A stretch of 5,148 nt of DNA from an uncultured Bacillus sp. (GTDB lineage Bacteria; Bacillota; Bacilli; Bacillales; Cytobacillaceae), in assembly GCA_937894355.1 (NCBI GenBank), contig CALCRD010000394.1, forward strand, positions 1-5,148, written 5' to 3'. Below, piece after piece: positions 1-5,148 of the stretch. Position 1 is the stretch's first letter; the number at the start of each line of letters is the position of its first letter. Both the position numbers and the translations under genes were made by a program. The notes beneath the pieces are model-generated. The model did no database searches. It saw nothing but the letters and a program-made list of their open reading frames with translations, and was not told the DNA's origin.

Positions 1-775
1 GTATTGCTTTAATTGAATCTTCGCTTTTACGAAGAATAATATATGTATAGACAGAATCTATTATAGCTAGTTGTGCAATACGCGAATTCATACCAAATAT
101 AGTATATTTTGTTTCTTCAGCTGCCGTAAAAAGTACAATGTCACTTTGTTTAATGATAGGAGATTTGCCAAAGTTGGTAATACAGATAGTTGTAGCACCT
201 GCTGCTTTTGATGAACCGGAATGAGAAATACCAATTGCAACATCATTTTTGGTAAGGTGAGATGCAGCTATTGCCTGCATATGGTTATCACAGTATGCAG
301 ATGCTGTAAGACCTGCACGTAAAAATTTATGCTGAGCGTCAATAGCTATAGAAGAGGAATTACCAAGTCCGAATATTGCAATACGCTGTGCATCACTAAT
401 TTTTTTTGCTGCCGTTTCTAAAACATCAGCATCTAAAACTTTTTTTGTATGTTCCAAAGAGATATATATATCATTTGCAATTTTTGAAAAAGCTACCCAA
501 CAAGAATCCTCTTGTGTTATACTTTTGCTAGAGACATGATGTTGGTTTGATGTTTCTTGAGCTATGGATATTTTTAATCCTTGATAGCCATCCAGCCCTA
601 AACGTCTTGCAAATCGTACGATAGTCGCTTCGCCGCAACCGCATTTTTCTGCTAGTTCGCTGATTGATAAGCTTATGATTTCACTTTCGTTTTCTAAAAG
701 CCAATCGGCTATTTTTTTTTCAGCAGGTCCCATATCATCATACATTGTTTTAATCCTAAACATAATGTTATTCAT
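1..775 (-). CDS. RpiR/MurR-family transcriptional regulator (HTH + SIS), 3' end outside window
   Basis: Seen: an open frame of 258 codons from ATG at 775 running off the left edge without a stop. Residues about 1-75 match the RpiR-type helix-turn-helix domain, with ISLSISELAEKCGCGEAT (34-51) followed by IVRFARRLGLDGYQGLK (52-68). Residues about 119-245 form a SIS domain: AQRIAIFGLGNSS (129-141) is the first strand and glycine turn, and GISHSGSSK (182-190) is the Ser-rich sugar-phosphate-binding loop. Family members are usually about 280 residues, so roughly 20-30 are missing. The start is set by GAGGTGA at 781-787 (minus strand), 5 nt before the ATG. Known of the family: these proteins bind palindromic operators and respond to phosphorylated sugars through the SIS domain. 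Inferred: being divergent from a sugar-uptake operon, it most likely represses or activates that operon and its own gene. The exact effector is unknown. Confidence 0.93.
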   Translation of the reverse strand, partial: MNNIMFRIKTMYDDMGPAEKKIADWLLENESEIISLSISELAEKCGCGEATIVRFARRLGLDGYQGLKISIAQETSNQHHVSSKSITQEDSCWVAFSKIANDIYISLEHTKKVLDADVLETAAKKISDAQRIAIFGLGNSSSIAIDAQHKFLRAGLTASAYCDNHMQAIAASHLTKNDVAIGISHSGSSKAAGATTICITNFGKSPIIKQSDIVLFTAAEETKYTIFGMNSRIAQLAIIDSVYTYIILRKSEDSIKAI

Positions 776-788
776 GTAGATCACCTCA

Positions 789-807
789 AATGAAAATATA
801 TTTCATT
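789..807. promoter_or_regulatory. 19-bp palindrome, candidate operator over the regulator's transcription start
   Basis: AATGAAA-ATATA-TTTCATT: perfect 7-bp arms around a 5-bp AT centre. It covers the predicted transcription start of the regulator gene and lies just upstream of its ribosome binding site. Such a position suits an autorepressor site. Assignment to the RpiR-family protein is inferred from position only. AT-rich DNA yields short palindromes by chance, but a perfect 14-of-14 arm match at a start site is suggestive. Confidence 0.5.
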
Positions 808-810
808 GTA

Positions 811-839
811 ATCATAAATTAAAAACAAAAAACAGTCAA
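811..839 (-). promoter_or_regulatory. promoter of the RpiR-family regulator gene
   Basis: On the minus strand, TTGACT (839-834) is followed after exactly 17 nt by TATGAT (816-811). This is close to the sigma-A consensus. Transcription would start near 804, leaving a leader of about 29 nt before the ATG at 775. The start point falls inside the palindrome at 789-807, which fits autoregulation. Confidence 0.75.
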
Positions 840-850
840 TGGTAAAAAAT

Positions 851-872
851 AATTTCAAAAAATGTTGAAGTT
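851..872. promoter_or_regulatory. imperfect inverted repeat over the operon -35 box, candidate operator
   Basis: AATTTCAA-N6-TTGAAGTT: 8-bp arms with 7 of 8 positions paired. The right arm contains the -35 hexamer TTGAAG (865-870) of the plus-strand promoter, so a protein bound here would block RNA polymerase. It shares the TTTCA/TGAA half-site with the palindrome at 789-807, but the half-sites face the opposite way. A link to the RpiR-family regulator is a guess. Confidence 0.35.
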
Positions 873-893
873 AAATTCCACATATGTTATAAT
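865..893 (+). promoter_or_regulatory. main promoter of the enzyme/transport operon
   Basis: TTGAAG (865-870) is followed after 17 nt by a perfect TATAAT (888-893). The TG at 885-886 makes it an extended -10 box (TGTTATAAT). Predicted transcription starts near 900, giving a leader of about 118 nt before the ATG at 1018. This is the best promoter in the window and would drive the NagB-like gene and probably the transporter genes after it. Confidence 0.8.
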
Positions 894-932
894 TAATACG
901 AAAACATACTCCAATAAGGGAGGTGATGATAA

Positions 933-1010
933 ATAGAGCATACTTTACAGACAAATCTTGTAGGCTTAGGAGAATTTTTAAAAGAGCATTCGACAATCAA
1001 AAGGAGGTGA
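933..1010 (+). CDS. possible 25-residue leader mini-ORF with ATA in the start position
   Basis: Seen: GGGAGGTGAT (918-927) is a very strong ribosome binding site with no ordinary start codon at the right distance. At 933, 9 nt after GGAGG, lies ATA, which opens a 25-codon frame ending in TGA (1008-1010). The next gene has almost the same geometry (10 nt). The peptide after the first residue begins EHTLQTNLVGLGEFLKEHS and reads like ordinary protein. Its last codons and stop are formed by the ribosome binding site of the gene at 1018. A competing frame starts at ATG 926 and ends in TGA overlapping that ATG as ATGA, but its start is only 2 nt from GGAGG. It may be a leader peptide with a rare AUA start, a gene remnant whose ATG mutated, or chance. 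No homologue is recognised. Confidence 0.25.
   Translation: MEHTLQTNLVGLGEFLKEHSTIKRR
1001..1010 (+). promoter_or_regulatory. ribosome binding site of the NagB-like gene
   Basis: AAGGAGGTGA is a near-perfect match to the 16S rRNA 3' end, 7 nt before ATG 1018. It fixes that start. It also supplies the last codons and stop of the possible mini-ORF at 933-1010, so translation of the mini-ORF would run ribosomes over this site. Confidence 0.85.
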
Positions 1011-1017
1011 ACCCAGT

Positions 1018-1848
1018 ATGAAATATACGAAAATTACAAGGGAGCAACTTGGCCAAGACAGCCCAATTGCTTTAGACATTTTATATTCTGATGAGGATGT
1101 GTTTCTTCGTATGGCATTGGATATGTTTGATGTTATCAATGAAAACAATCGTATCGGGGAAAATACCGTTCTGATCGTACCGATTGGTCCCGTTAAACAA
1201 TACAGAAAGCTAGCAACACTTATTAACCGATATCGACTCAGCCTTAAAAGCACATATATTTTCAATATGGATGAGTATCTGGATCCTAACGGAAAAACTC
1301 TTGCGGCAGAACATCCTCTAAGTTTTAAAGGAACGATGCTTCGTGAGTTTTATAATTTAATTGATGGAGAATTAAATGTGCCAGAGAACCAGCGTTTTTT
1401 CCCGACGCCTGAAAACGTCGGAGGAATGTACGAAAAAATGCTTGGATTTGGTGGAGTAGATGTTTGCTTTGGTGGAATAGGTATTAATGGGCATGTCGCT
1501 TTCAATGAGCCTCCCGAACCTGGTGTTCATATGACAAATGAGGAGTTTACTAATTTACCTGGTCGCGTCCTTCGTATATCAAGGGAAACTCGTACGATTA
1601 ACTCTACATTTAGCACCGGGGGAGTGCTTTCGGCGATGCCCGAATATTGTGTGACACTAGGAATGAAGGAAATTATTGCAGCACGTAAAATACGGTTGTA
1701 TTTAGCACGGGGCTGGCAACAGGGAATTATTCGTAGGGTATTACACGGACCATGCGATGTAAGCGTCCCTGCTTCCCTCCTACAGAAGCATCCTGATATT
1801 AAAATTATTATTTGTGAAACAGTTGCAGCACAACCGGTTTTGAACTAA
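1018..1848 (+). CDS. NagB-like (glucosamine-6-phosphate deaminase/isomerase family) enzyme, divergent
   Basis: A cytoplasmic 276-residue protein of the NagB/6-phosphogluconolactonase fold; classical NagB is about 240-270. Classical NagB converts glucosamine 6-phosphate to fructose 6-phosphate and ammonia. Seen: FNMDEYL (82-88) holds the counterpart of catalytic Asp72 of E. coli NagB (D85). FGGIGINGHVAFNEP (151-165) is the signature loop, with H159 and E164 matching His143 and Glu148. SVPASLLQKHP (249-259) matches the conserved C-terminal segment. Odd: the Asp141 position is N157, the TGGTP phosphate loop reads IGP (56-58), Arg172 becomes T197 and Lys208 aligns with about Q234. The fold and part of the catalytic set are kept while the phosphate-binding residues differ. 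Inferred: it belongs to a NagB-like subfamily that may act on another amino or keto sugar phosphate. It is the first clear gene of the operon and sits beside a sugar transporter and a sugar-phosphate-sensing regulator. Family confidence is high, substrate confidence low. Confidence 0.9.
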   Translation: MKYTKITREQLGQDSPIALDILYSDEDVFLRMALDMFDVINENNRIGENTVLIVPIGPVKQYRKLATLINRYRLSLKSTYIFNMDEYLDPNGKTLAAEHPLSFKGTMLREFYNLIDGELNVPENQRFFPTPENVGGMYEKMLGFGGVDVCFGGIGINGHVAFNEPPEPGVHMTNEEFTNLPGRVLRISRETRTINSTFSTGGVLSAMPEYCVTLGMKEIIAARKIRLYLARGWQQGIIRRVLHGPCDVSVPASLLQKHPDIKIIICETVAAQPVLN

Positions 1849-1868
1849 TTGCATTTCAATTGTATGGT

Positions 1869-1887
1869 ATGAAAATTTCATTTTCAT
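1869..1887. promoter_or_regulatory. perfect 19-bp inverted repeat before the binding-protein gene
   Basis: ATGAAAAT-TTC-ATTTTCAT: perfect 8-bp arms around 3 nt, 74 nt before ATG 1961. It has the TGAAA/TTTCA half-sites of the palindrome at 789-807, so it may be a second site for the same regulator. It can also form an RNA hairpin, extended by ATGGTA (1864-1869) with TGCCAT (1895-1900). No T-tract follows, so it does not look like an intrinsic terminator. Confidence 0.4.
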
Positions 1888-1901
1888 GTTTGTGTGCCAT
1901 A

Positions 1902-1931
1902 TTGTGTTATCGGTATTCTACTGCATAGAAT
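1902..1931 (+). promoter_or_regulatory. possible weak internal promoter for the transporter genes
   Basis: TTGTGT (1902-1907) is followed after 18 nt by TAGAAT (1926-1931). The match is moderate and the spacing slightly long. It lies just after the inverted repeat at 1869-1887, which would be sensible for a regulated internal promoter. Read-through from 865-893 could equally serve the transporter genes. Confidence 0.25.
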
Positions 1932-1960
1932 TTAAAATCAGATTATGAAAGGAGAAAAAA

Positions 1961-3307
1961 ATGAAAAGGAAACCTAATGTTATGCTGGTGCTTTGTCTTA
2001 TCATAGTATTTTTATCTGCATGTAGCTTAAATACTATCTCGGGAGCGGAAACACCTGGTAGTACCAGAAAAAAACCATCGACTAAACCGTTTGAGGGTCA
2101 GAGTATTACAGCGCTTTTTATGTCGGGCTCATATGCCAATGTAGCACGAGAAATTGTTCCTGAATTTGAAGCTGCCACAGGCGCTACAGTTGAAGTAGTA
2201 GATTTTCCATATGCAACGCTTCGCGAAAAAATGCTGCTTGACTTTACAAGCGGTACTGCATCTTACGATGTAATTGATATTGCATGTCAGTGGGATGGCG
2301 AGATGGCGCCTTTTCTCGAACCTCTTGATCCCTACATTATTCGAGATAATTTTGATATTGAGGATTTTGATCAGAATATTTTAGATAATGCCGGACGCTG
2401 GGAAGGCGTGATATATGGAATTCCCAATGCAAATACTCCTTATGTTATGGCGTACAGAACCGATCTTGTTTCTGAAGATGAGCTTCCTACTACCTGGGAA
2501 GAATACATAGCCATTGCTGAAAAACATTATGATCCAGCTAAAGGTATGTATGGTATTGCTCCGACAGCCGCGAAAGCTCAGTACGGTGGTCCCTTCTATA
2601 TGCGAATATGGTCTCTTGGTAGTGAATGGGCTGATGAGAACTGGAATGTAACCTTGAATACCAAAGAAACAAAAAAGGCTCTTGAGATATCCAAGCGTGT
2701 AATCGAACTATCCGATCCTGGATGCCTGTCTTGGGGTATCAATGAAGCAACTGCTGCTTTTGTAGCTGGCAATGCAGTGTTCCTCGAAACTTGGGCAACT
2801 CTTGGTCTTTGCCTGATTGGTGATGATCCTGCACAGTCTAAAATAGTTGGTAAATGGGCGCTTGCTCCATTCCCTAGCGATAAAGTCGATGTAAATTTAC
2901 TGTCCGCATGGGATATTTCTATTAATAAGAATTCCACAAAGAAGGATTTATCCTGGGAATTCATCAAAGCATATACCTCTGCCGTTACGCAGTTAATGGC
3001 TTTTGAAAAATATTCTGTTTTACCGCCCAGATTAAGCGTTTGGGAAATTGATGCTGTTAAGAATTCCAATATGTATTCTTGTAAGGAAGCCCTTGCTGAT
3101 TCTTTAATTTGGTGGAGAATTTCTGCATCAGAGGAAGCAAGAAACGAGATTTCCAACGCTATTAATTCTTATTTCGCTGGTGAAATAGATGTCGAAAAAG
3201 CAATGAATTATATGCAGAGAGGTGTAACGAGAGCGTTAAAATCGAATCCTCCTCCAGATGGACTTAAGAATGTAACAGCTCAGACAATTGCAGAGCGCAT
3301 GAAATAA
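1961..3307 (+). CDS. ABC transporter sugar-binding lipoprotein (CUT1, solute-binding family 1)
   Basis: A 448-residue extracellular lipoprotein that captures a sugar and delivers it to the membrane permeases. Seen: a basic start (MKRK), a hydrophobic stretch (7-19) and lipobox LSAC (18-21), so C21 is the lipid-anchored residue. A Ser/Thr/Lys/Pro-rich linker (30-45) follows. The binding domain runs from about 47 to 430: FEAATGATVEVV (69-80) with DFTSGTASYDVIDIA (94-108), then YGIPNANTPYVMAYRTDL (152-169), NEATAAFVAGNAVFLETW (261-278), and SAWDISINKNS (315-325) leading to the C-terminal helices. Aromatic residues such as W111, W217, W223, W278, W317 and W384/385 are candidates for sugar stacking. 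The start is supported by AAAGGAG (1948-1954), 6 nt upstream. Length and layout fit CUT1 binding proteins for oligosaccharides or amino sugars. The ligand cannot be named from sequence; the NagB-like neighbour hints at an amino sugar. Confidence 0.96.
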   Translation: MKRKPNVMLVLCLIIVFLSACSLNTISGAETPGSTRKKPSTKPFEGQSITALFMSGSYANVAREIVPEFEAATGATVEVVDFPYATLREKMLLDFTSGTASYDVIDIACQWDGEMAPFLEPLDPYIIRDNFDIEDFDQNILDNAGRWEGVIYGIPNANTPYVMAYRTDLVSEDELPTTWEEYIAIAEKHYDPAKGMYGIAPTAAKAQYGGPFYMRIWSLGSEWADENWNVTLNTKETKKALEISKRVIELSDPGCLSWGINEATAAFVAGNAVFLETWATLGLCLIGDDPAQSKIVGKWALAPFPSDKVDVNLLSAWDISINKNSTKKDLSWEFIKAYTSAVTQLMAFEKYSVLPPRLSVWEIDAVKNSNMYSCKEALADSLIWWRISASEEARNEISNAINSYFAGEIDVEKAMNYMQRGVTRALKSNPPPDGLKNVTAQTIAERMK

Positions 3308-3308
3308 T

Positions 3309-3417
3309 CATAATCAGGTAAAGTTTGGGAGCAGGGTTTCCATCCGAATATGCTAAAATTTATAGGATAGCGAATCATCATTTAGTTTCCCCGCTCCCGT
3401 CTTTTTCCTGATATATG
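3309..3417 (+). terminator. long nested stem-loop with T-tract between binding-protein and permease genes
   Basis: Inner stem GGGAGCAGGG (3327-3336) pairs with CCCCGCTCCC (3389-3398) with one A/C mismatch around a 52-nt loop, and GTCTTTTT (3399-3406) follows. An outer stem pairs ATCAGG (3313-3318) with CCTGAT (3407-3412), extended by CATA (3309-3312) with TATG (3414-3417) across a one-base bulge. The inner stem plus T-tract resembles an intrinsic terminator with an unusually large loop. The outer stem takes in the T-tract's flank, so the whole could instead be a stable mRNA structure. Placed after the binding-protein gene, it may lower permease expression or protect the upstream mRNA end, as known for the hairpins after malE. 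It is not a complete stop, since the permeases have no clear promoter of their own. Confidence 0.45.
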
Positions 3418-3442
3418 ATTTTTATAAGACCATCCAATAAGA

Positions 3443-3450
3443 AGGGTGAT
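3443..3450 (+). promoter_or_regulatory. ribosome binding site that decides the first permease start
   Basis: AGGGTGAT-type site (GAAGGGTGAT, 3441-3450), about 6-9 nt before ATG 3457. The in-frame ATG at 3415 lies inside the stem-loop and has no ribosome binding site, only CTTTTTCCTGATAT before it. The shorter start is therefore preferred. It also gives a normal permease N-terminus. Confidence 0.7.
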
Positions 3451-3456
3451 GAAATT

Positions 3457-4356
3457 ATGAATTCTAAAATATGGAGCAATTTTTCCGATAAAATTACGAC
3501 TTGGCTATTTTTACTGCCCACTTGTCTTATTTTGGCTATTACCGCATTTGCGCCATTGGTGTATTCTTTTTGGTTGAGTTTTAATACCCTGAAGCTGAAT
3601 GTGCCCAATGCTAAGCCGATATTTGTTGGACTGATGAATTATATTGACATGTTTCGAGATGAACGGTTTATCATAGCGGCTACGAATACCGTCAGATTTG
3701 CCACCATTTCCGTGGTATTTGAGGTTATTCTGGGAACTATTATGGCAATGATGTTGTCAAGTGATTCTAAAAAAACACGTATTATTGTCTCCCTGTTTCT
3801 TATCCCAATGATTATAGCTCCTGTTGCTGCTGGCACTTTATGGCGCATGATGCTTGATCGCACAACAGGTGTAATTAATTATTTTATCAATTTACTTGGT
3901 ATTACGCCCATTAACTTTCTTGGTGATGTTAAATATGCTCTGAAAACGGTTATTTCAGTAGATATATGGCGTTTAACTCCATGGGTAACCATTATCATTG
4001 CTTCGGCGCTGAAAGGAATCCCATCTACTGCTATTGCAGCTGCTGCTGTGGATGGGGCAAGCAAATGGAAAACTTTTACTAAGATTATTCTTCCTCTTTT
4101 ACGCCCAGTTATGATAATTGTTTTAATGATTCGTATCACCGATGCGTTTAAGGTTTTCGATACAGTGTTTGTTATGACTGGTGGAGGCCCAGGGATGGCT
4201 ACTGAAATGCTTCCTAACTTTATTTATAATCAGGGTCTAAAATATCTTAATATTGGGTATTCGGCCGCTATGGCATTTGTATTCATATTAGTGATGTCTT
4301 TGATATCGATTATTTTTATACGCCTTAGAAATAAAATAGATAAAGAATTGAGATAG
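3457..4356 (+). CDS. ABC sugar transporter permease, MalF/UgpA type
   Basis: A 299-residue inner-membrane permease that forms the sugar channel with the next gene's product. Seen: about six hydrophobic spans, near 16-40, 76-100, 108-130, 163-185, 214-236 and 266-289. The cytoplasmic EAA loop is IPSTAIAAAAVDGASKWKTF (188-207) ending at P213. TGGGPGMATEMLPNFIYNQG (241-260) is the segment typical of the MalF-side partner in CUT1 systems. Odd: the Glu of the EAA motif, which contacts the ATPase, is Ala here (A194, aligning on D199-G200). The start at 3457 is chosen over 3415 on ribosome binding site grounds; the longer version would add 14 residues (MIFIRPSNKKGDEI) that do not look like a permease N-terminus. 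The stop at 4356 overlaps the next gene's ribosome binding site, so the two permeases are made together. No ATPase is encoded in the window. Confidence 0.95.
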   Translation: MNSKIWSNFSDKITTWLFLLPTCLILAITAFAPLVYSFWLSFNTLKLNVPNAKPIFVGLMNYIDMFRDERFIIAATNTVRFATISVVFEVILGTIMAMMLSSDSKKTRIIVSLFLIPMIIAPVAAGTLWRMMLDRTTGVINYFINLLGITPINFLGDVKYALKTVISVDIWRLTPWVTIIIASALKGIPSTAIAAAAVDGASKWKTFTKIILPLLRPVMIIVLMIRITDAFKVFDTVFVMTGGGPGMATEMLPNFIYNQGLKYLNIGYSAAMAFVFILVMSLISIIFIRLRNKIDKELR

Positions 4357-4367
4357 GGAGTATTGGT

Positions 4368-5148
4368 ATGTTTAAAAAAACCTTTTCGATTGAAGATACT
4401 TTAACTAATTTCTTGTCAAGACCTGTGAAATGGCTTACAGTAACTGTGTCTATTATAGGTGTATTATTTCCTTTATATTGGTTGGCATCTAATGCTTTTA
4501 AGTTGCCTCAGGAATATCTTAAGAGTCCGCCGATATTGATTCCTTCGCAGGTAACTTTTGTTAACTTTGTAGATATTTTTAAAAAGTATGGTGCTACAAA
4601 GGGGTTGTTTAACACTGTCATTATTGCGGTCTGTTCCACTATAATCTGTGTGCTCTTTGGTAGTTTATCTGCCTATGCTATTGCCAAGGGTTCTCTTGAG
4701 GGAAAAATTCGTAATATATTTATCTTATGGTTTATGGTTCAAAAAATGTATCCTGCGGTTTCTGTGGCTATTCCCGTTTATGTAGTTATGCGACTAATTG
4801 GTTTAATTGATACGCGTATTGCTCTCATTATTATGAATACAAGTTTTAATCTACCTCTCGTAGTATGGTTGATGATTGGATTTTTTCAGGAAGTTCCTGA
4901 GGAAATTGAGCAATCAGGTGTTATTGATGGATGCAATATGTGTCAAAGATTTGCTTTGCTTGCCGTTCCTATAACAAAACCGGGGATTATCGCATCTGCA
5001 ATTCTGGTATTTATTAGTGCGTGGAACGAATTTTTGTTTTCAACAATTCTTAGCATTAACAAAGCCAAAACATTGTCTGTTACCATTGCCGGATTTATTA
5101 CAGACAGAGGTCTTGAATGGGGCCCGATGGCTGCTATGGGTCTTTTAT
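4368..5148 (+). CDS. ABC sugar transporter permease, MalG/UgpE type, 3' end outside window
   Basis: An open frame of 260 codons from ATG 4368 off the right edge. MalG-type permeases are about 275-280 residues, so some 15-20 are missing. Seen: a first membrane span about 23-42, then spans near 80-104, 115-143, 147-171 and 205-224, with a further hydrophobic stretch towards the edge. The cytoplasmic loop EVPEEIEQSGVIDGCNMCQ (175-193), ending LLAVP (197-201), is the EAA region. WNEFLF (219-224) is the hallmark of the MalG-side CUT1 permease. AGGGAG (4355-4360) is its ribosome binding site, 7 nt before the ATG and overlapping the previous stop, so translation is probably coupled. Odd: where relatives have EAA before xxDG, this protein has QSG (182-184), with a Glu one residue earlier (E181), and the loop carries two Cys (C189, C192). 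It pairs with the upstream permease; the ATPase is not in the window. Confidence 0.95.
   Translation, partial: MFKKTFSIEDTLTNFLSRPVKWLTVTVSIIGVLFPLYWLASNAFKLPQEYLKSPPILIPSQVTFVNFVDIFKKYGATKGLFNTVIIAVCSTIICVLFGSLSAYAIAKGSLEGKIRNIFILWFMVQKMYPAVSVAIPVYVVMRLIGLIDTRIALIIMNTSFNLPLVVWLMIGFFQEVPEEIEQSGVIDGCNMCQRFALLAVPITKPGIIASAILVFISAWNEFLFSTILSINKAKTLSVTIAGFITDRGLEWGPMAAMGLL

Noticed and set aside
421..450. Possible frame break in A/T runs of the regulator gene
   Set aside because: Run lengths are easy to misread by eye. The protein is recognisable RpiR/SIS sequence in one frame on both sides and no closed shorter frame results, so the gene is treated as intact.
900..1017. Riboswitch, T-box or glmS-type ribozyme in the operon leader
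   Set aside because: The leader is about 118 nt. I see no T-box sequence, no terminator hairpin and none of the conserved core of the glmS ribozyme.
978..1265. 95-codon minus-strand frame over the start of the NagB-like gene
   Set aside because: It is antisense to a gene with clear family motifs, has no initiation signal and shows no recognisable protein.
776..1960. Catabolite-repression (cre) site in the control regions
   Set aside because: No sequence close to the TGWAARCGYTWNCW pattern was found by eye between the genes.
2596..3156. 186-codon open frame on the minus strand inside the binding-protein gene
   Set aside because: It lies wholly antisense to a clear solute-binding protein gene and has no ribosome binding site or recognisable domain. 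It is a shadow of the coding strand.
3325..3359. Possible promoter (TTGGGA ... TATGCT/TAAAAT) before the first permease
   Set aside because: The hexamers are poor, and the spacing is 18 nt to a weak box or 23 nt to a better one. The region is better explained by the stem-loop.
3415..3456. Upstream in-frame ATG (3415) as the start of the first permease
   Set aside because: It has no ribosome binding site, lies in the right arm of the stem-loop and adds an unlikely N-terminus. ATG 3457 has a good site.
3378..4139. Three short minus-strand frames (3378-3608, 3639-3863, 3879-4139)
   Set aside because: They are antisense to the first permease, of low complexity (Ile/Arg-rich) and without start signals. 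They are by-products of permease codon composition.

Overview
The window is a carbohydrate-uptake locus from a low-GC, AT-rich Gram-positive bacterium, most likely a clostridial Firmicute. The reasons are strong GGAGGTGA-type ribosome binding sites, consensus sigma-A-like promoters, a lipoprotein-type sugar-binding protein and AT-rich codon use. The species cannot be told from the sequence. No mobile element, CRISPR array, tRNA or rRNA is visible.

Layout: (1) <1-775, minus strand, an RpiR/MurR-family regulator (HTH plus SIS sugar-phosphate-binding domain), with its C-terminus cut off by the window edge. (2) 776-1017, a divergent control region with one good promoter in each direction (817-centred for the regulator, 865-893 for the operon), a 19-bp palindrome over the regulator's transcription start, a second inverted repeat over the operon's -35 box, and a leader with a possible 25-residue mini-ORF. 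(3) 1018-1848, plus strand, a NagB/glucosamine-6-phosphate deaminase-like enzyme whose phosphate-binding positions differ from the classical enzyme. (4) 1849-1960, a gap with a perfect 19-bp inverted repeat and a possible weak promoter. (5) 1961-3307, a CUT1 family solute-binding lipoprotein. (6) 3308-3456, a gap holding a long nested stem-loop with a T-tract. (7) 3457-4356, a MalF/UgpA-type permease. (8) 4368->5148, a MalG/UgpE-type permease, cut off by the window edge.

Reading the genes together: the lipoprotein captures a sugar outside the cell, the two permeases carry it in, and the NagB-like protein probably acts on a phosphorylated (amino) sugar made from it. The RpiR regulator probably senses a sugar phosphate and controls both itself and the operon. 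No ATPase gene is present in the window. It may lie downstream, or the transporter may use a shared MsmK/UgpC-type ATPase.

The parts most worth a second look are the divergent NagB-like active site, the loss of the conserved EAA-loop glutamate in both permeases, the mini-ORF with a well-spaced ribosome binding site but an ATA in place of ATG, and the intergenic stem-loop that may set a high binding-protein to permease ratio.
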